Positions 26,102 to 34,203 of a DNA stretch of 64,000 nucleotides are shown piece by piece. The position numbers and the translations under genes are program-made. Each line of letters begins with the position of its first letter. The stretch's first letter is position 1. Origin of the DNA: JANNSX01 sp041397825 (GTDB taxonomy: Bacteria > Pseudomonadota > Alphaproteobacteria > Rhizobiales > Hyphomicrobiaceae); NCBI GenBank assembly GCA_041397825.1, contig JAWKVX010000006.1, positions 310,001 through 374,000 of the forward strand, written 5' to 3'. The notes below the pieces were generated by a model. The model was given only the letters and a program-made list of their open reading frames with translations. It searched no databases and was not told the origin of the DNA.

Positions 26102-27313
26102 TTGAATAGCGACGCGCCACAGAACATCCTGGCCCGTATTGTTCAGTCACCCTTCCCGCGACTCCGGGCGTTGCTCGACGGCATGGAGCCCGGGGCGCCG
26201 GCGATCGATATGACGGTCGGCGAGCCACGGCACGCGCCGCCCGAGTTCGTCGCCCGCGTCATCAAGGAGCATGAGGCGGAGTTCGCCAAATACCCACCGA
26301 TCAACGGCATTCATGAGCTTAGGCAGTCGATCGCGCGCTGGCTCGACCAGCGATACGGCCTCGGCGGACGGCTCGATGCCGAGCGGAACGTTCACATCCT
26401 CTGCGGCTCGCGCGAGGGATTGTTCTCTGCGGTCGCGCCGGCACTGGACAGGCGGTCGGCGCATGCGAATCCGGCTGTCCTCATCCCGAACCCGTTCTAC
26501 CAAGTGTACATCGCGGCGGCGCTTACCTGCCGTGCCGAGCCTGTCTTCCTGCCGGCGACGGTGGAGAGCGGGTTCCTGCCGGACCTCGACCGTCTCGAGG
26601 CCGACAGAGCTCTTTTGGAGCGGACCCGCGCCTTCTACCTCTGCTCGCCCTCCAACCCGCAAGGCGCCGTCGCGACGCCAGATTATTTGAGGCGGGCCAT
26701 TGGGTTCGCCCGGCGGCATGATTTCATGCTCCTCGCCGACGAATGCTACTCGGAGGTTTATGCCGAGCATCCCCCGCCGGGCGCGCTTGAGATTGCCGCG
26801 GAGACCGGCAGCTTCGCCAATGTCGCGGTTTTCAACTCGCTGTCGAAGCGGTCGAACCTGCCTGGACTACGGTCGGGCTTCGTTGCCGGCGATGGCGATT
26901 TTCTCTCCCGTCTCAGCCAGTACCGGAACGTCATGGCCCCGCAGATGCCGCTTCCGGTTCAATGGGCGAGCGCTGCCGTCTGGGCGGACGAGGCTCATGT
27001 CGGACCGAGCCGTCGGCTTTATGCCGAAAAGTTCCGCCTTGCCCAGGAGCTGCTGGGCAATCGTTTCGGCAATCCCATCCCAGGCGGTGGCTTCTTTCTC
27101 TGGCTGGACACCAGCCCGTTCGGTGGTGGCGAGGCCGCGGCGGTAAGACTCTGGAAACGATGCGGTGTCAAAGTGTTACCGGGCGCTTATCTGTCGCAAA
27201 AGGATGCTTTGGGCGGTGACCCCGGTGCCGCCTATGTCAGGGTCGCGCTGGTGCACGACCTGAAGACGACACGAGAGGCGCTCGACAGGTTGCGCAACGC
27301 CTTGTCTGAGTAG
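26102..27313 (+). CDS. PLP-dependent aminotransferase, class I/II (DapC/ArgD-like)
   Basis: The product of about 403 residues is a fold-type I aminotransferase. It has IDMTVGEPRHAPPEFV at the N-terminus, YPPINGIHELRQSIARWL, the FYLCSPSNPQGA motif with the conserved Asn, ADECYSEVY, and the PLP-binding lysine in NSLSKRSNLPGLRSGF. The C-terminal GGGFFLWLD and ALVHD follow. The closest family by memory is the alphaproteobacterial succinyldiaminopimelate aminotransferase of lysine synthesis, but other amino-acid substrates are possible. The likely start is TTG at 26102, 8 nt after GGAGG; sequence upstream of it in the frame is low-complexity. It precedes ftsK by 7 bp. Confidence 0.85.
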   Translation: MNSDAPQNILARIVQSPFPRLRALLDGMEPGAPAIDMTVGEPRHAPPEFVARVIKEHEAEFAKYPPINGIHELRQSIARWLDQRYGLGGRLDAERNVHILCGSREGLFSAVAPALDRRSAHANPAVLIPNPFYQVYIAAALTCRAEPVFLPATVESGFLPDLDRLEADRALLERTRAFYLCSPSNPQGAVATPDYLRRAIGFARRHDFMLLADECYSEVYAEHPPPGALEIAAETGSFANVAVFNSLSKRSNLPGLRSGFVAGDGDFLSRLSQYRNVMAPQMPLPVQWASAAVWADEAHVGPSRRLYAEKFRLAQELLGNRFGNPIPGGGFFLWLDTSPFGGGEAAAVRLWKRCGVKVLPGAYLSQKDALGGDPGAAYVRVALVHDLKTTREALDRLRNALSE

Positions 27314-27320
27314 GACGCCT

Positions 27321-29939
27321 GTGTCGTATGATGTGGAGCAAGCCCTGGAGCCGCGCGGACTCCTGCCGATGGCCGTCGAGCGCGGTCTGAGGTCGAGTGC
27401 GCGCCGTCTGATCGGGTGCCTGATCCTCGCCGTTGCCGGCAGCGGCTGGCTTGCGCTCGTCACCTGGGCCGGCAGCGATGGCAGCCAGTCGCTCGGTCCA
27501 GCTTTCCTGCCGCAGAACGTGATGGGGCGGTCGGGCGCCTTTCTGGCCGATCTTGCCCTGCAAGCCGTGGGGCTGGGCGCGGCATTTCTGCTCTTTCCGC
27601 CGACCTTCTGGGCGCTCGACCTGATTGCCGGCCGCGCCTTGCCGTCGATCAAGAAGCGTATCGCTGTATGGCCGCTGGCGACGATCTTTCTGGCTGGAGC
27701 CCTCGCCGCCCTGCCACGCCCTGGCTTCTGGCCGCTCGAGCACGGGTTCGGCGGCTTGGGCGGCGATCTGATGTTCGAGATGGTGCGGGTGCCGTTCTTC
27801 TCACTCGGTGGCACGCTCGCGACCTTTGGCTCGCTGGCCGCCCTGGTGCTGGCGGGCGGGTTGTCGCTGTCCTACAGCCTCGGTCTCACGATGAAGCAGG
27901 CCATGCCACCGCCGCGGCGCGTCGAGCCCGTGGGTTTTGAGCGTACACCTGCGGAACGTCCGAGCCGTGCCAGCTTGCTTCGCGGACTGGCCGCGCGTGC
28001 CGTTCGGTCGCTGGAGCGGGGCCCGCGGATGCCGGACCGGGACGAGGAACCGCCGGAGCTGGCGCTGGGCTGGGATCGTCTCGAGGCGCATCGAGAGCCA
28101 CTGTCGGCAGGTTCCTACACCAGCCGGCCGCGACCAGAGCCTCAGCCAACGTTCTCTCCCTATGCGGCGATCGCCGACGAGAATGACGCCGGCGAGGCCG
28201 ATCCCAGATGGCTCGGCGGCGTCTCCCGGGGGGTGACGGAGACAGAGGCAGAGACGGTGGATCTCGCCGAGGACGCCATGAGCGCGGCGATTGCGCGCCG
28301 GTTTGCGCCTGCGGCCGGGCGGACCGCGACGCGCTCCGAGCCGAAATCGGAACCGGCGCCCTCGCCTGCGCCCGCGAGCCAAACAAGCGCCCGCGGCTTC
28401 GGCACGATTGCGCCGCGCGGACGCCAGCCTCGCGGGTTCCGACTCCCGTCGGCCCGCCTTCTCAAGAAGCCGGCAGCCGTGAAGCCCAATCCGGAGCTCA
28501 CTCAATCCGTCATGCGCGGCAATGCTCGGCTGCTCGAGGACGTGTTGAATGATTTCGGCATCAAGGGCCAGATCGTCGATATCCGGCCCGGCCCGGTGAT
28601 CACCGTCTATGAGCTCGAGCCGGCGCGCGGCATCAAGGCCTCGCGCGTCATCGCGCTCGCGGACGATATCGCGCGCTCGATGAGCGCGGCCTCGGCCCGG
28701 ATCGCCGTTATTCCCGGCCGGAACGCCATCGGCATCGAGCTGCCCAATCCGCGACGCGAGCCCGTCGGCCTGCGCGAGCTGATCGAGAGCGAGGCCTATC
28801 GGGCGACAGGCGCGCAACTGCCCTTGGCCTTGGGCAAGGCCACGGACGGTGCTCCCGTCATCGTCGACCTCGCCCGGATGCCGCATCTGCTGGTCGCCGG
28901 CACCACCGGCTCGGGCAAATCGGTCGGCATCAATGCCATGATCCTCTCGCTGCTCTTTCGCATGTCGCCGGAGCAGGTGAAGCTCATTCTCATCGATCCG
29001 AAGATGCTGGAGCTGTCGGTCTACAACGGCATCCCGCACCTGCTCGCACCGGTGGTCACCGATCCGCGCAAGGCCGTTGTCGCCCTCAACTGGGTCGTCC
29101 GGGAGATGGAGGAGCGCTATCGTCGCATGTCGCTTCTCAATGTCCGGAACATCGAGACCTACAACAATGCGCTCGCCAATGCCATGCGGCAGGGCCGGCC
29201 GCCGACCCGCACCGTCCAGACCGGTTTTGACCGCCGGACGGGTCAACCTGTCTACGTCGAGGAGACCCTCGATCTGACGCCGATGCCGTTTATCGTCGTC
29301 GTCATCGACGAGATGGCCGATCTGATGCTGACGGCCGGCAAGGACATCGAGGCTGCGGTGCAACGCCTGGCGCAGATGGCGCGCGCCGCCGGCATCCATC
29401 TGATCACAGCAACTCAGCGGCCGAGTGTCGACGTCATCACCGGTACCATCAAGGCCAACCTCCCTTCGCGCATTTCGTTCAAGGTCGCCTCGAAGATCGA
29501 CAGCCGGACCATCCTGGGCGACGGCGGCGCCGAGCAGCTGCTGGGCGCTGGCGATATGCTCTATTCCGCTGGCGGCACCCAGGTCAGCCGCATTCACGGC
29601 GCCTTCGTCACCGACGAGGAGGTCGAGCACGTCGTCGTCGATCTCCGCGCCCAGGGCCGGCCGGCCTATATCGATGCCATCACGGCCGAGCCGGAGGATG
29701 GCGAGACCGAGGACGGCGAGAGCGCGGGCGCCGCCTCTGGCGACGACCTCTATGATCGTGCTGTCGCCATCGTTCTGAAGGACCGCAAGGTCTCGACGAG
29801 CTATATCCAGAGGCGCCTGCAGATCGGCTACAACCGGGCCGCCGACCTGATCGAGCGGATGGAGCAGGACGGCATCATCAGTCCGCCCAACGGTGCGGGG
29901 AAGCGTCACATTCTGGCAGGTGACGCGGCAACTGCCTAA
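27321..29939 (+). CDS. ftsK: DNA translocase FtsK
   Basis: FtsK couples cell division to chromosome segregation by pumping DNA at the septum. The 872-residue protein has four N-terminal membrane helices (about residues 28-195) and a Pro/Arg/Glu-rich linker. The RecA-like motor carries Walker A VAGTTGSGKSVGIN (about 530) and Walker B FIVVVIDEMADLM. The C-terminal gamma winged-helix domain contains DRKVSTSYIQRRLQIGYNRA and reads the polar KOPS sequences. The start is GTG at 27321. The order ftsK-lolA-xthA is conserved in Hyphomicrobiales. Confidence 0.97.
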   Translation: MSYDVEQALEPRGLLPMAVERGLRSSARRLIGCLILAVAGSGWLALVTWAGSDGSQSLGPAFLPQNVMGRSGAFLADLALQAVGLGAAFLLFPPTFWALDLIAGRALPSIKKRIAVWPLATIFLAGALAALPRPGFWPLEHGFGGLGGDLMFEMVRVPFFSLGGTLATFGSLAALVLAGGLSLSYSLGLTMKQAMPPPRRVEPVGFERTPAERPSRASLLRGLAARAVRSLERGPRMPDRDEEPPELALGWDRLEAHREPLSAGSYTSRPRPEPQPTFSPYAAIADENDAGEADPRWLGGVSRGVTETEAETVDLAEDAMSAAIARRFAPAAGRTATRSEPKSEPAPSPAPASQTSARGFGTIAPRGRQPRGFRLPSARLLKKPAAVKPNPELTQSVMRGNARLLEDVLNDFGIKGQIVDIRPGPVITVYELEPARGIKASRVIALADDIARSMSAASARIAVIPGRNAIGIELPNPRREPVGLRELIESEAYRATGAQLPLALGKATDGAPVIVDLARMPHLLVAGTTGSGKSVGINAMILSLLFRMSPEQVKLILIDPKMLELSVYNGIPHLLAPVVTDPRKAVVALNWVVREMEERYRRMSLLNVRNIETYNNALANAMRQGRPPTRTVQTGFDRRTGQPVYVEETLDLTPMPFIVVVIDEMADLMLTAGKDIEAAVQRLAQMARAAGIHLITATQRPSVDVITGTIKANLPSRISFKVASKIDSRTILGDGGAEQLLGAGDMLYSAGGTQVSRIHGAFVTDEEVEHVVVDLRAQGRPAYIDAITAEPEDGETEDGESAGAASGDDLYDRAVAIVLKDRKVSTSYIQRRLQIGYNRAADLIERMEQDGIISPPNGAGKRHILAGDAATA

Positions 29940-30126
29940 ATTGCCTCATATTCCCGTGGGAAAGGCCGGTTCTGGCCTATCCGGGCGCCAGCACGGCGTC
30001 TAGATCGTTTTCCTGCGAGGCCGTTTCCTTGCGCGCTCGTCGGTGGCGGCGTGAAAGGATTGCGGCTTGGCGCGGCACTGCCGTTTGGAATGGCTGATTG
30101 TTTCGATGGGGGCTCGGAGCTGAGCG

Positions 30127-30852
30127 ATGACCGCATTTGACCGTGCGATTTGGATCCCGGCCGTCGCGGCGGCTCTGTTGACGTTTGCCGCCAACGCCAC
30201 TGCCGATGACAGCGTTGCCGCGCCTCCAAGCTCTGCGGTGGGCAGCACGGCGACTTGGAATGCCGAGGTCGATTCGACGGTCAGCGGAATCACACTCGAC
30301 CAGAACCAACTGGCCGTCGTCGGCGAAGTGAATACGTATTTCAACGACATCACCGACCTCAAAGGTTCATTCCTCCAGACGGACGCGGAGAACGGCCAGA
30401 GCAAGGGGCTGTTCTACATCCAGAAGCCAGGACGGTTCCGCTTCGACTATGCGTCACCGTCGACCCTCGTCGTGCTGTCCGACGGCGAATACCTGTCTTT
30501 CGAAGAGGAGGGCAATCCTCCGGACAGATATCCGTTGGACTCGACCCCGTTCGGCGTTCTGTTCAAGGACAAGGTCGATCTTGCGACATCCGCCAAGATC
30601 GTCGAGCTCTATTCGGGCGATGATCTCGTCACGATCACGCTCGAGGACAGGAGCGACGACTCCAAGGGGCGGATCAAGCTGTTCTTCGCCCGGATCGACG
30701 GCAAGCTCGAGCTAGCCGAGTGGGTTGTGACGGGCCCGGAGGGGGGAGATACCCGGGTCGAGCTGGCGGAACTCGTGCGAGGCGAGAAAGCGGATGCCAA
30801 GCTCTTCAAGTTGAGGAAAATTTCAGGCCAGGCCAAGGGATCCAAGAAGTAG
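30127..30852 (+). CDS. lolA: Outer-membrane lipoprotein carrier protein LolA
   Basis: LolA ferries lipoproteins across the periplasm from LolCDE to the outer membrane. The 241-residue precursor has a signal peptide (AAALLTFAANATA) and the LolA fold motifs. These are VNTYFNDITDLKGSFLQTD, GLFYIQKPGRFRFDY and VVLSDGEYLSFEE, followed by a long beta-sheet region. An alphaproteobacterial N-terminal extension of about 35 residues after the signal peptide is Ala/Thr/Ser-rich. It follows ftsK by 187 bp. The C-terminus is lysine-rich (GQAKGSKK). Confidence 0.92.
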   Translation: MTAFDRAIWIPAVAAALLTFAANATADDSVAAPPSSAVGSTATWNAEVDSTVSGITLDQNQLAVVGEVNTYFNDITDLKGSFLQTDAENGQSKGLFYIQKPGRFRFDYASPSTLVVLSDGEYLSFEEEGNPPDRYPLDSTPFGVLFKDKVDLATSAKIVELYSGDDLVTITLEDRSDDSKGRIKLFFARIDGKLELAEWVVTGPEGGDTRVELAELVRGEKADAKLFKLRKISGQAKGSKK

Positions 30853-30918
30853 TTTCTTGCTGTTGAAGGGCCGTGGAAGGGCGGAAGTAACTTTTCCGTT
30901 AATTTTTCGTAATAGCTG

Positions 30919-30946
30919 TTGAATTCGGCCCCTGCCGTCCTATTTT
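30919..30946 (+). promoter_or_regulatory. Candidate sigma-70 promoter of small RNA
   Basis: TTGAAT (30919-30924) and TATTTT (30941-30946) are separated by 16 bp and lie in a locally A/T-richer stretch after lolA. They would start transcription near 30953, about 130 nt before a strong terminator hairpin. Each hexamer matches the consensus at four of six positions. Confidence 0.4.
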
Positions 30947-30952
30947 ACTCCT

Positions 30953-31084
30953 ACAACGAGCGTATCACTCATTCGGTAGTGCCCCCCCGTCTAACCGAAG
31001 ATGCGCTTGTTGACGCCGGCTTCCCTCCCGGCGTCATGCGCGCAATGCGCTGTGGCGCCCAGTCGAAAGACTGGGCGCCCTTTT
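30953..31084 (+). ncRNA. Putative small regulatory RNA between lolA and xthA
   Basis: A transcript of about 130 nt is suggested by a promoter-like pair upstream, three hairpins and an intrinsic terminator. Hairpin 1 is TTCGGT (30972-30977) with ACCGAA (30994-30999) around a loop rich in C. Hairpin 2 is GACGCCGG (31012-31019) with CCGGCGTC (31028-31035) around the loop CTTCCCTC, complementary to Shine-Dalgarno sequences. Hairpin 3 is the terminator. Exposed pyrimidine-rich loops of this type occur in several alphaproteobacterial trans-acting sRNA families that pair with ribosome-binding sites. It could also be a long lolA 3' UTR or xthA leader. No family name is assigned. Confidence 0.5.
31054..31084 (+). 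terminator. Intrinsic terminator
   Basis: GGCGCCCAGTC (31054-31064) pairs perfectly with GACTGGGCGCC (31069-31079) around a GAAA tetraloop and is followed by C and TTTT. It is the strongest intrinsic terminator seen in the window and acts on the + strand. The minus-strand copy has no U tract. It ends either the proposed sRNA or the ftsK/lolA transcript before xthA. Confidence 0.85.
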
Positions 31085-31128
31085 CATTTCTGACTGCCTC
31101 GAGCCTCCCGGGCACTGGAGACCGCGTC

Positions 31129-31950
31129 ATGTCGCTTCGGATCGCTACCTGGAACATCAATTCCGTTCGTATTCGCCTGCATCTGATCGAGGCTCTGGTC
31201 ACTCAGCAGGCTCCCGATGTGATCTGCCTGCAGGAGATCAAGTGCGAGACGGGGCACTTCCCGCACGATGCATTCGAGGCGCTCGGCTATCACCACCGGG
31301 TTGTCGCCGGCCAACGCGGGTATCATGGCGTCGCGACGGTGGCGAAGGTTCCGCTGGAGCGGATAGGTGCCGAGGATCTGCACGGAACCGGCGAGGCGCG
31401 TCATCTCGCGGTGGCGCTGCCGATCGGCCATCGGCGGGAGCGGCTCGAGCTGCACAATTTCTATGTGCCTGCCGGTGGCGATGTTCCCGATCCTGACCAG
31501 AACCGCCGGTTTCGCGAGAAGCTCGCCTATCTCGACGCACTCGAGGCCTGGTCCGGCCGCCTGCCAGGCAGGCGGCGGCGGTTGCTGGTCGGCGATCTCA
31601 ATGTGGCGCCGCTCGAGCATGATGTCTGGTCACACAAGCAGATGCTGAGCGTCGTTTCGCATACCCCTGTCGAGGTCGAGCGTTTCGCGCGCGTGCAGGC
31701 GGCAGGCCGATGGACAGACGTCATGCGCCAGTTCGTGCCGGCGCACGAGAAGCTCTATTCCTGGTGGAGCTACCGGGCTGCCGACTGGCGCCTGTCGAAC
31801 CGTGGCAGGCGCCTTGACCATGTCTGGGCCTCAGCCAATTTGGCTGACGCCGCGGCCTCGCTGACCGTCGTCGACGCTGCGCGCGGCTGGGAGCGACCGT
31901 CTGACCATGTGCCGGTCATTGTCGATCTCGACGTTACGCCAAGTGGCTGA
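31129..31950 (+). CDS. xthA: Exodeoxyribonuclease III / AP endonuclease (Xth)
   Basis: The 273-residue enzyme removes abasic sites and 3'-blocking groups in base-excision repair. It starts LRIATWNINSVRIRLHLIE and has the metal-binding motif CLQEIKCE. Downstream are the catalytic YVPAGGD region, LLVGDLNVAP with the Asp-Asn pair, YSWWSYR, LDHVWAS and the final SDHVPVIVDLD with the Asp-His pair. The ATG at 31129 follows GGAG; the open frame upstream covers the proposed sRNA and is not expected to be coding. It is convergent with the TadG-like gene. Confidence 0.95.
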   Translation: MSLRIATWNINSVRIRLHLIEALVTQQAPDVICLQEIKCETGHFPHDAFEALGYHHRVVAGQRGYHGVATVAKVPLERIGAEDLHGTGEARHLAVALPIGHRRERLELHNFYVPAGGDVPDPDQNRRFREKLAYLDALEAWSGRLPGRRRRLLVGDLNVAPLEHDVWSHKQMLSVVSHTPVEVERFARVQAAGRWTDVMRQFVPAHEKLYSWWSYRAADWRLSNRGRRLDHVWASANLADAAASLTVVDAARGWERPSDHVPVIVDLDVTPSG

Positions 31951-31961
31951 GAGCCCGGTCG

Positions 31962-33206
31962 CTACTTGGATAGGCGCAGGCTTTGCAGGCGTTTGGCGAT
32001 ATCCTGGAACGCTGCTCGCAGCTCGGTGCCGTTGTCGGCGCTGAAATAGTGCGAGGGGCTCGTGGCGCATGCTTGCAGCGTCGCTTCGGCGGCCGGTGGT
32101 GATTGGAAGGCGACCGCGTAGATCACGACATTGCCACCCGTCACATCGGGATCCTTGATGGCGTTGCAGATATCGAGGGCCTGCTCCGGCGACGTCGCGT
32201 TCATGGAGCCGTTGTGGTAGCTCGTGTTGAATTCGCCATCCGTCATGAGAATGATGGCCTTGATTGTGTTCGAATCGGCATAGGGCTTGGGTACCGAAGC
32301 GGCTGGCCAGACCGTGGTCCAGTTCGGCGAGATCATGTACCAGCCCCAGCCGAGGCCGATATGCCCCGCCGTGAAGCCGTCAGCGGACAGAGAGGCGATT
32401 TCGGTCTTCAGTGCAACGCTGTCATCACTTAGCGGGAAGATCTCCGCGCTTGGGCAGTCGTAGTTGCCATTGTGCGGCGGGTTGTCCTCGACGTTGAAGT
32501 AGCGGCCGCTGTCTGGCGGATCGTCGCTGTAGGCGTGCGAGCCATTGCGTTCGACCACGCAGCCGTCCAGGCTCGCGGAATCGGAGGCGAGGTTCGCATA
32601 GGGACCGACATTGATCGAAGCCGCATAGGGGGCGAGCGCGATCTTGTTCAAGGCGGGCTGGCCCGCCGGCAACATGATGTCGACGATATCGTTGGCCGCG
32701 AGCTTCAGGTCGGCGATCTTCTGTCCGCCCATCGAGCCGGTGATGTCCAGCACCATTGCCAGCTCGACATTGCGCATCTTGAAGATGGAGGTCGAGGCTT
32801 TCGAGAAGTTCACTTTGTTGATGCTGAGGATGCGGGCAAAGCTCGTCGGGACAGTGATATCCGACGTTACCGTCACCGCGCCTGATTCAGCGTCGATGAC
32901 GGCTGCGAAATTGCTCCATGAGTAGCTGCCGGCGTCGGTGGCAGCCATTTGAGCTTCGAAGTATTTGAGGGCAATGGCCTGCGCCTCGGCCTGGGTCAGA
33001 TTGCCCTCCGACAGGGCCCGGGCGGCGGCGAGCGATGCCGCGTCGAGGGCACTGCTGACCTTGCCGGACGTACGGACAGCCTGTGCGGTATCCAGCGAGA
33101 AGCCGATCGCAAAGACGATCAGTAGCAGCGAAAGCCCAAAGATGATGGCGATTGAGCCTTGCTCATCGCGCCAGATGCCGGTGCGGCGTTCATTTCCGAG
33201 CAACAT
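31962..33206 (-). CDS. TadG-like protein with von Willebrand factor A domain (copy 1)
   Basis: The 414-residue protein has the TadE/TadG-type N-terminus: a short basic leader and a membrane helix in DEQGSIAIIFGLSLLLIVFA, then SLDTAQAVRTSGKVSSALDAASLAAARA. From about residue 145 it carries a von Willebrand A domain with MIDAS motif DITGSMGG and the later acidic motif ILMTDGEFNTS. TadG proteins are accessory parts of the tight-adherence (Flp) pilus system. No flp pilin or tad secretion genes are present here, so pilus function is inferred from family only. It is paralogous to the gene at 34204-35460, sharing the final IAKRLQSLRLSK-type C-terminus. Confidence 0.85.
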   Translation of the reverse strand: MLLGNERRTGIWRDEQGSIAIIFGLSLLLIVFAIGFSLDTAQAVRTSGKVSSALDAASLAAARALSEGNLTQAEAQAIALKYFEAQMAATDAGSYSWSNFAAVIDAESGAVTVTSDITVPTSFARILSINKVNFSKASTSIFKMRNVELAMVLDITGSMGGQKIADLKLAANDIVDIMLPAGQPALNKIALAPYAASINVGPYANLASDSASLDGCVVERNGSHAYSDDPPDSGRYFNVEDNPPHNGNYDCPSAEIFPLSDDSVALKTEIASLSADGFTAGHIGLGWGWYMISPNWTTVWPAASVPKPYADSNTIKAIILMTDGEFNTSYHNGSMNATSPEQALDICNAIKDPDVTGGNVVIYAVAFQSPPAAEATLQACATSPSHYFSADNGTELRAAFQDIAKRLQSLRLSK

Positions 33207-33365
33207 TCCGAGTCCCCGCGGAGGTCCGAGACGGCCAGAGCTACATCGGGGGATGGAAAAGCAGAGTAAAAGCGCAGCCCTTCGATAACCTTTGGGCGAG
33301 TTAAGCGCAAAACAGGGTTAACCGATCACTTCACATCGTCATGGGTGGAGCATCAGGATGGGAAG

Positions 33366-34115
33366 CTACCAGCAAACCCGTCCCGGTCCGCGGTCGAGAT
33401 GCAGGTGGTTCTCGTGCAACTTGTTGTACTCCGGCCCGAGCGTGACGCGGAAATAGTTGCAGGCTCCCTTGTGCACGCGATGCAGGAAGTCGCCCTTGGG
33501 TCCCTTGTCGCGCCAGTTGGCGACGACCGAGACAGTTTGACCATTGGCCAGGCGAAAGCCGGCAATGTCCACGGCATTGGCCGTCGCGTGCTGGCTTCGG
33601 GCGAGAGTCGGATCGAACTGCTTCACGATCTCATTGAGCTTTCTGCGAAACGCTCCGCCGCGAATATCCCGGCAGCTGTAGGTGCCCATGCTCGAGATGG
33701 AGACTACGCGGCTGCCGAACAGGCGCTGGGCCTCGGGCTGCACGACATACTCGATCCAGAGTGCCAGGGCAGCCGTTGCCTGGCAGGTCAGCGGCGAGAG
33801 GGAGATCGAGGCGCCGCCAGCCTCCTTCACGCTGAAGGCGTTGACGTAGCCGCAATCGTCGGGCCCGATCGGCTTGTCGCTGACGGGAGACGCGCTGACG
33901 TGCGGCTGGACCAGGATCTCGCGGCAGAGATCGGGGCTGTTGGCGAGCGCCGCCAGCCGCCAGTCGATGAACCAGCCCGAGCCGGAGGAGAGGTCGATGG
34001 CCGGAAACGGGGTCAGGCCCGCCGAGACGTGACCATGGCGCAAACCGTAGAGATAGATGCCGCCCACGATCGCGAGCAGCAAAATCAACGTATTTGGAAT
34101 GAACGGGACGCGCAT
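33366..34115 (-). CDS. Extensin-like C-terminal domain protein, membrane-anchored
   Basis: The 249-residue product has one N-terminal helix (NTLILLLAIVGGIYLYGL) and an extensin-like C-terminal domain. Conserved residues include CREIL, DDCGYVNAF, SPLTCQATAALALWI and SQHATANAVDIAGF. Further on are FLHRVHKGACNYFRVTLGP and HENHLHLD. SxHxxxxAxD plus HxH resembles the zinc site of LAS/M15 peptidoglycan peptidases. The Gly normally in SxHxxGxAxD is Ala here. A role in peptidoglycan processing is therefore plausible but not shown. It is located between two TadG-like genes on the same strand. Confidence 0.85.
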   Translation of the reverse strand: MRVPFIPNTLILLLAIVGGIYLYGLRHGHVSAGLTPFPAIDLSSGSGWFIDWRLAALANSPDLCREILVQPHVSASPVSDKPIGPDDCGYVNAFSVKEAGGASISLSPLTCQATAALALWIEYVVQPEAQRLFGSRVVSISSMGTYSCRDIRGGAFRRKLNEIVKQFDPTLARSQHATANAVDIAGFRLANGQTVSVVANWRDKGPKGDFLHRVHKGACNYFRVTLGPEYNKLHENHLHLDRGPGRVCW

Positions 34116-34203
34116 CGCTTACCCTTCGACAGCGCTTCCAAAAAGGTTCGGGCGGACGTCACCCCCCGGCGACGCCCGCCCGATCTGCCTAGCTGCGGCG
34201 AGA

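Noticed and set aside
27801..29909. Long open frame (702 codons) antisense to ftsK
   Set aside because: ftsK is certain from its motifs; the antisense product is Arg/Asp-rich and has no recognisable domain.
30919..31128. N-terminal extension of xthA by 70 codons
   Set aside because: Xth homology begins at MSLRIATWN at 31129; the extension would cover the terminator hairpin and the proposed sRNA.
33270..33330. Possible CtrA site (TTAA pairs) upstream of TadG copy 1
   Set aside because: The TTAA words are 13 bp apart instead of 7, so they do not fit TTAA-N7-TTAA.
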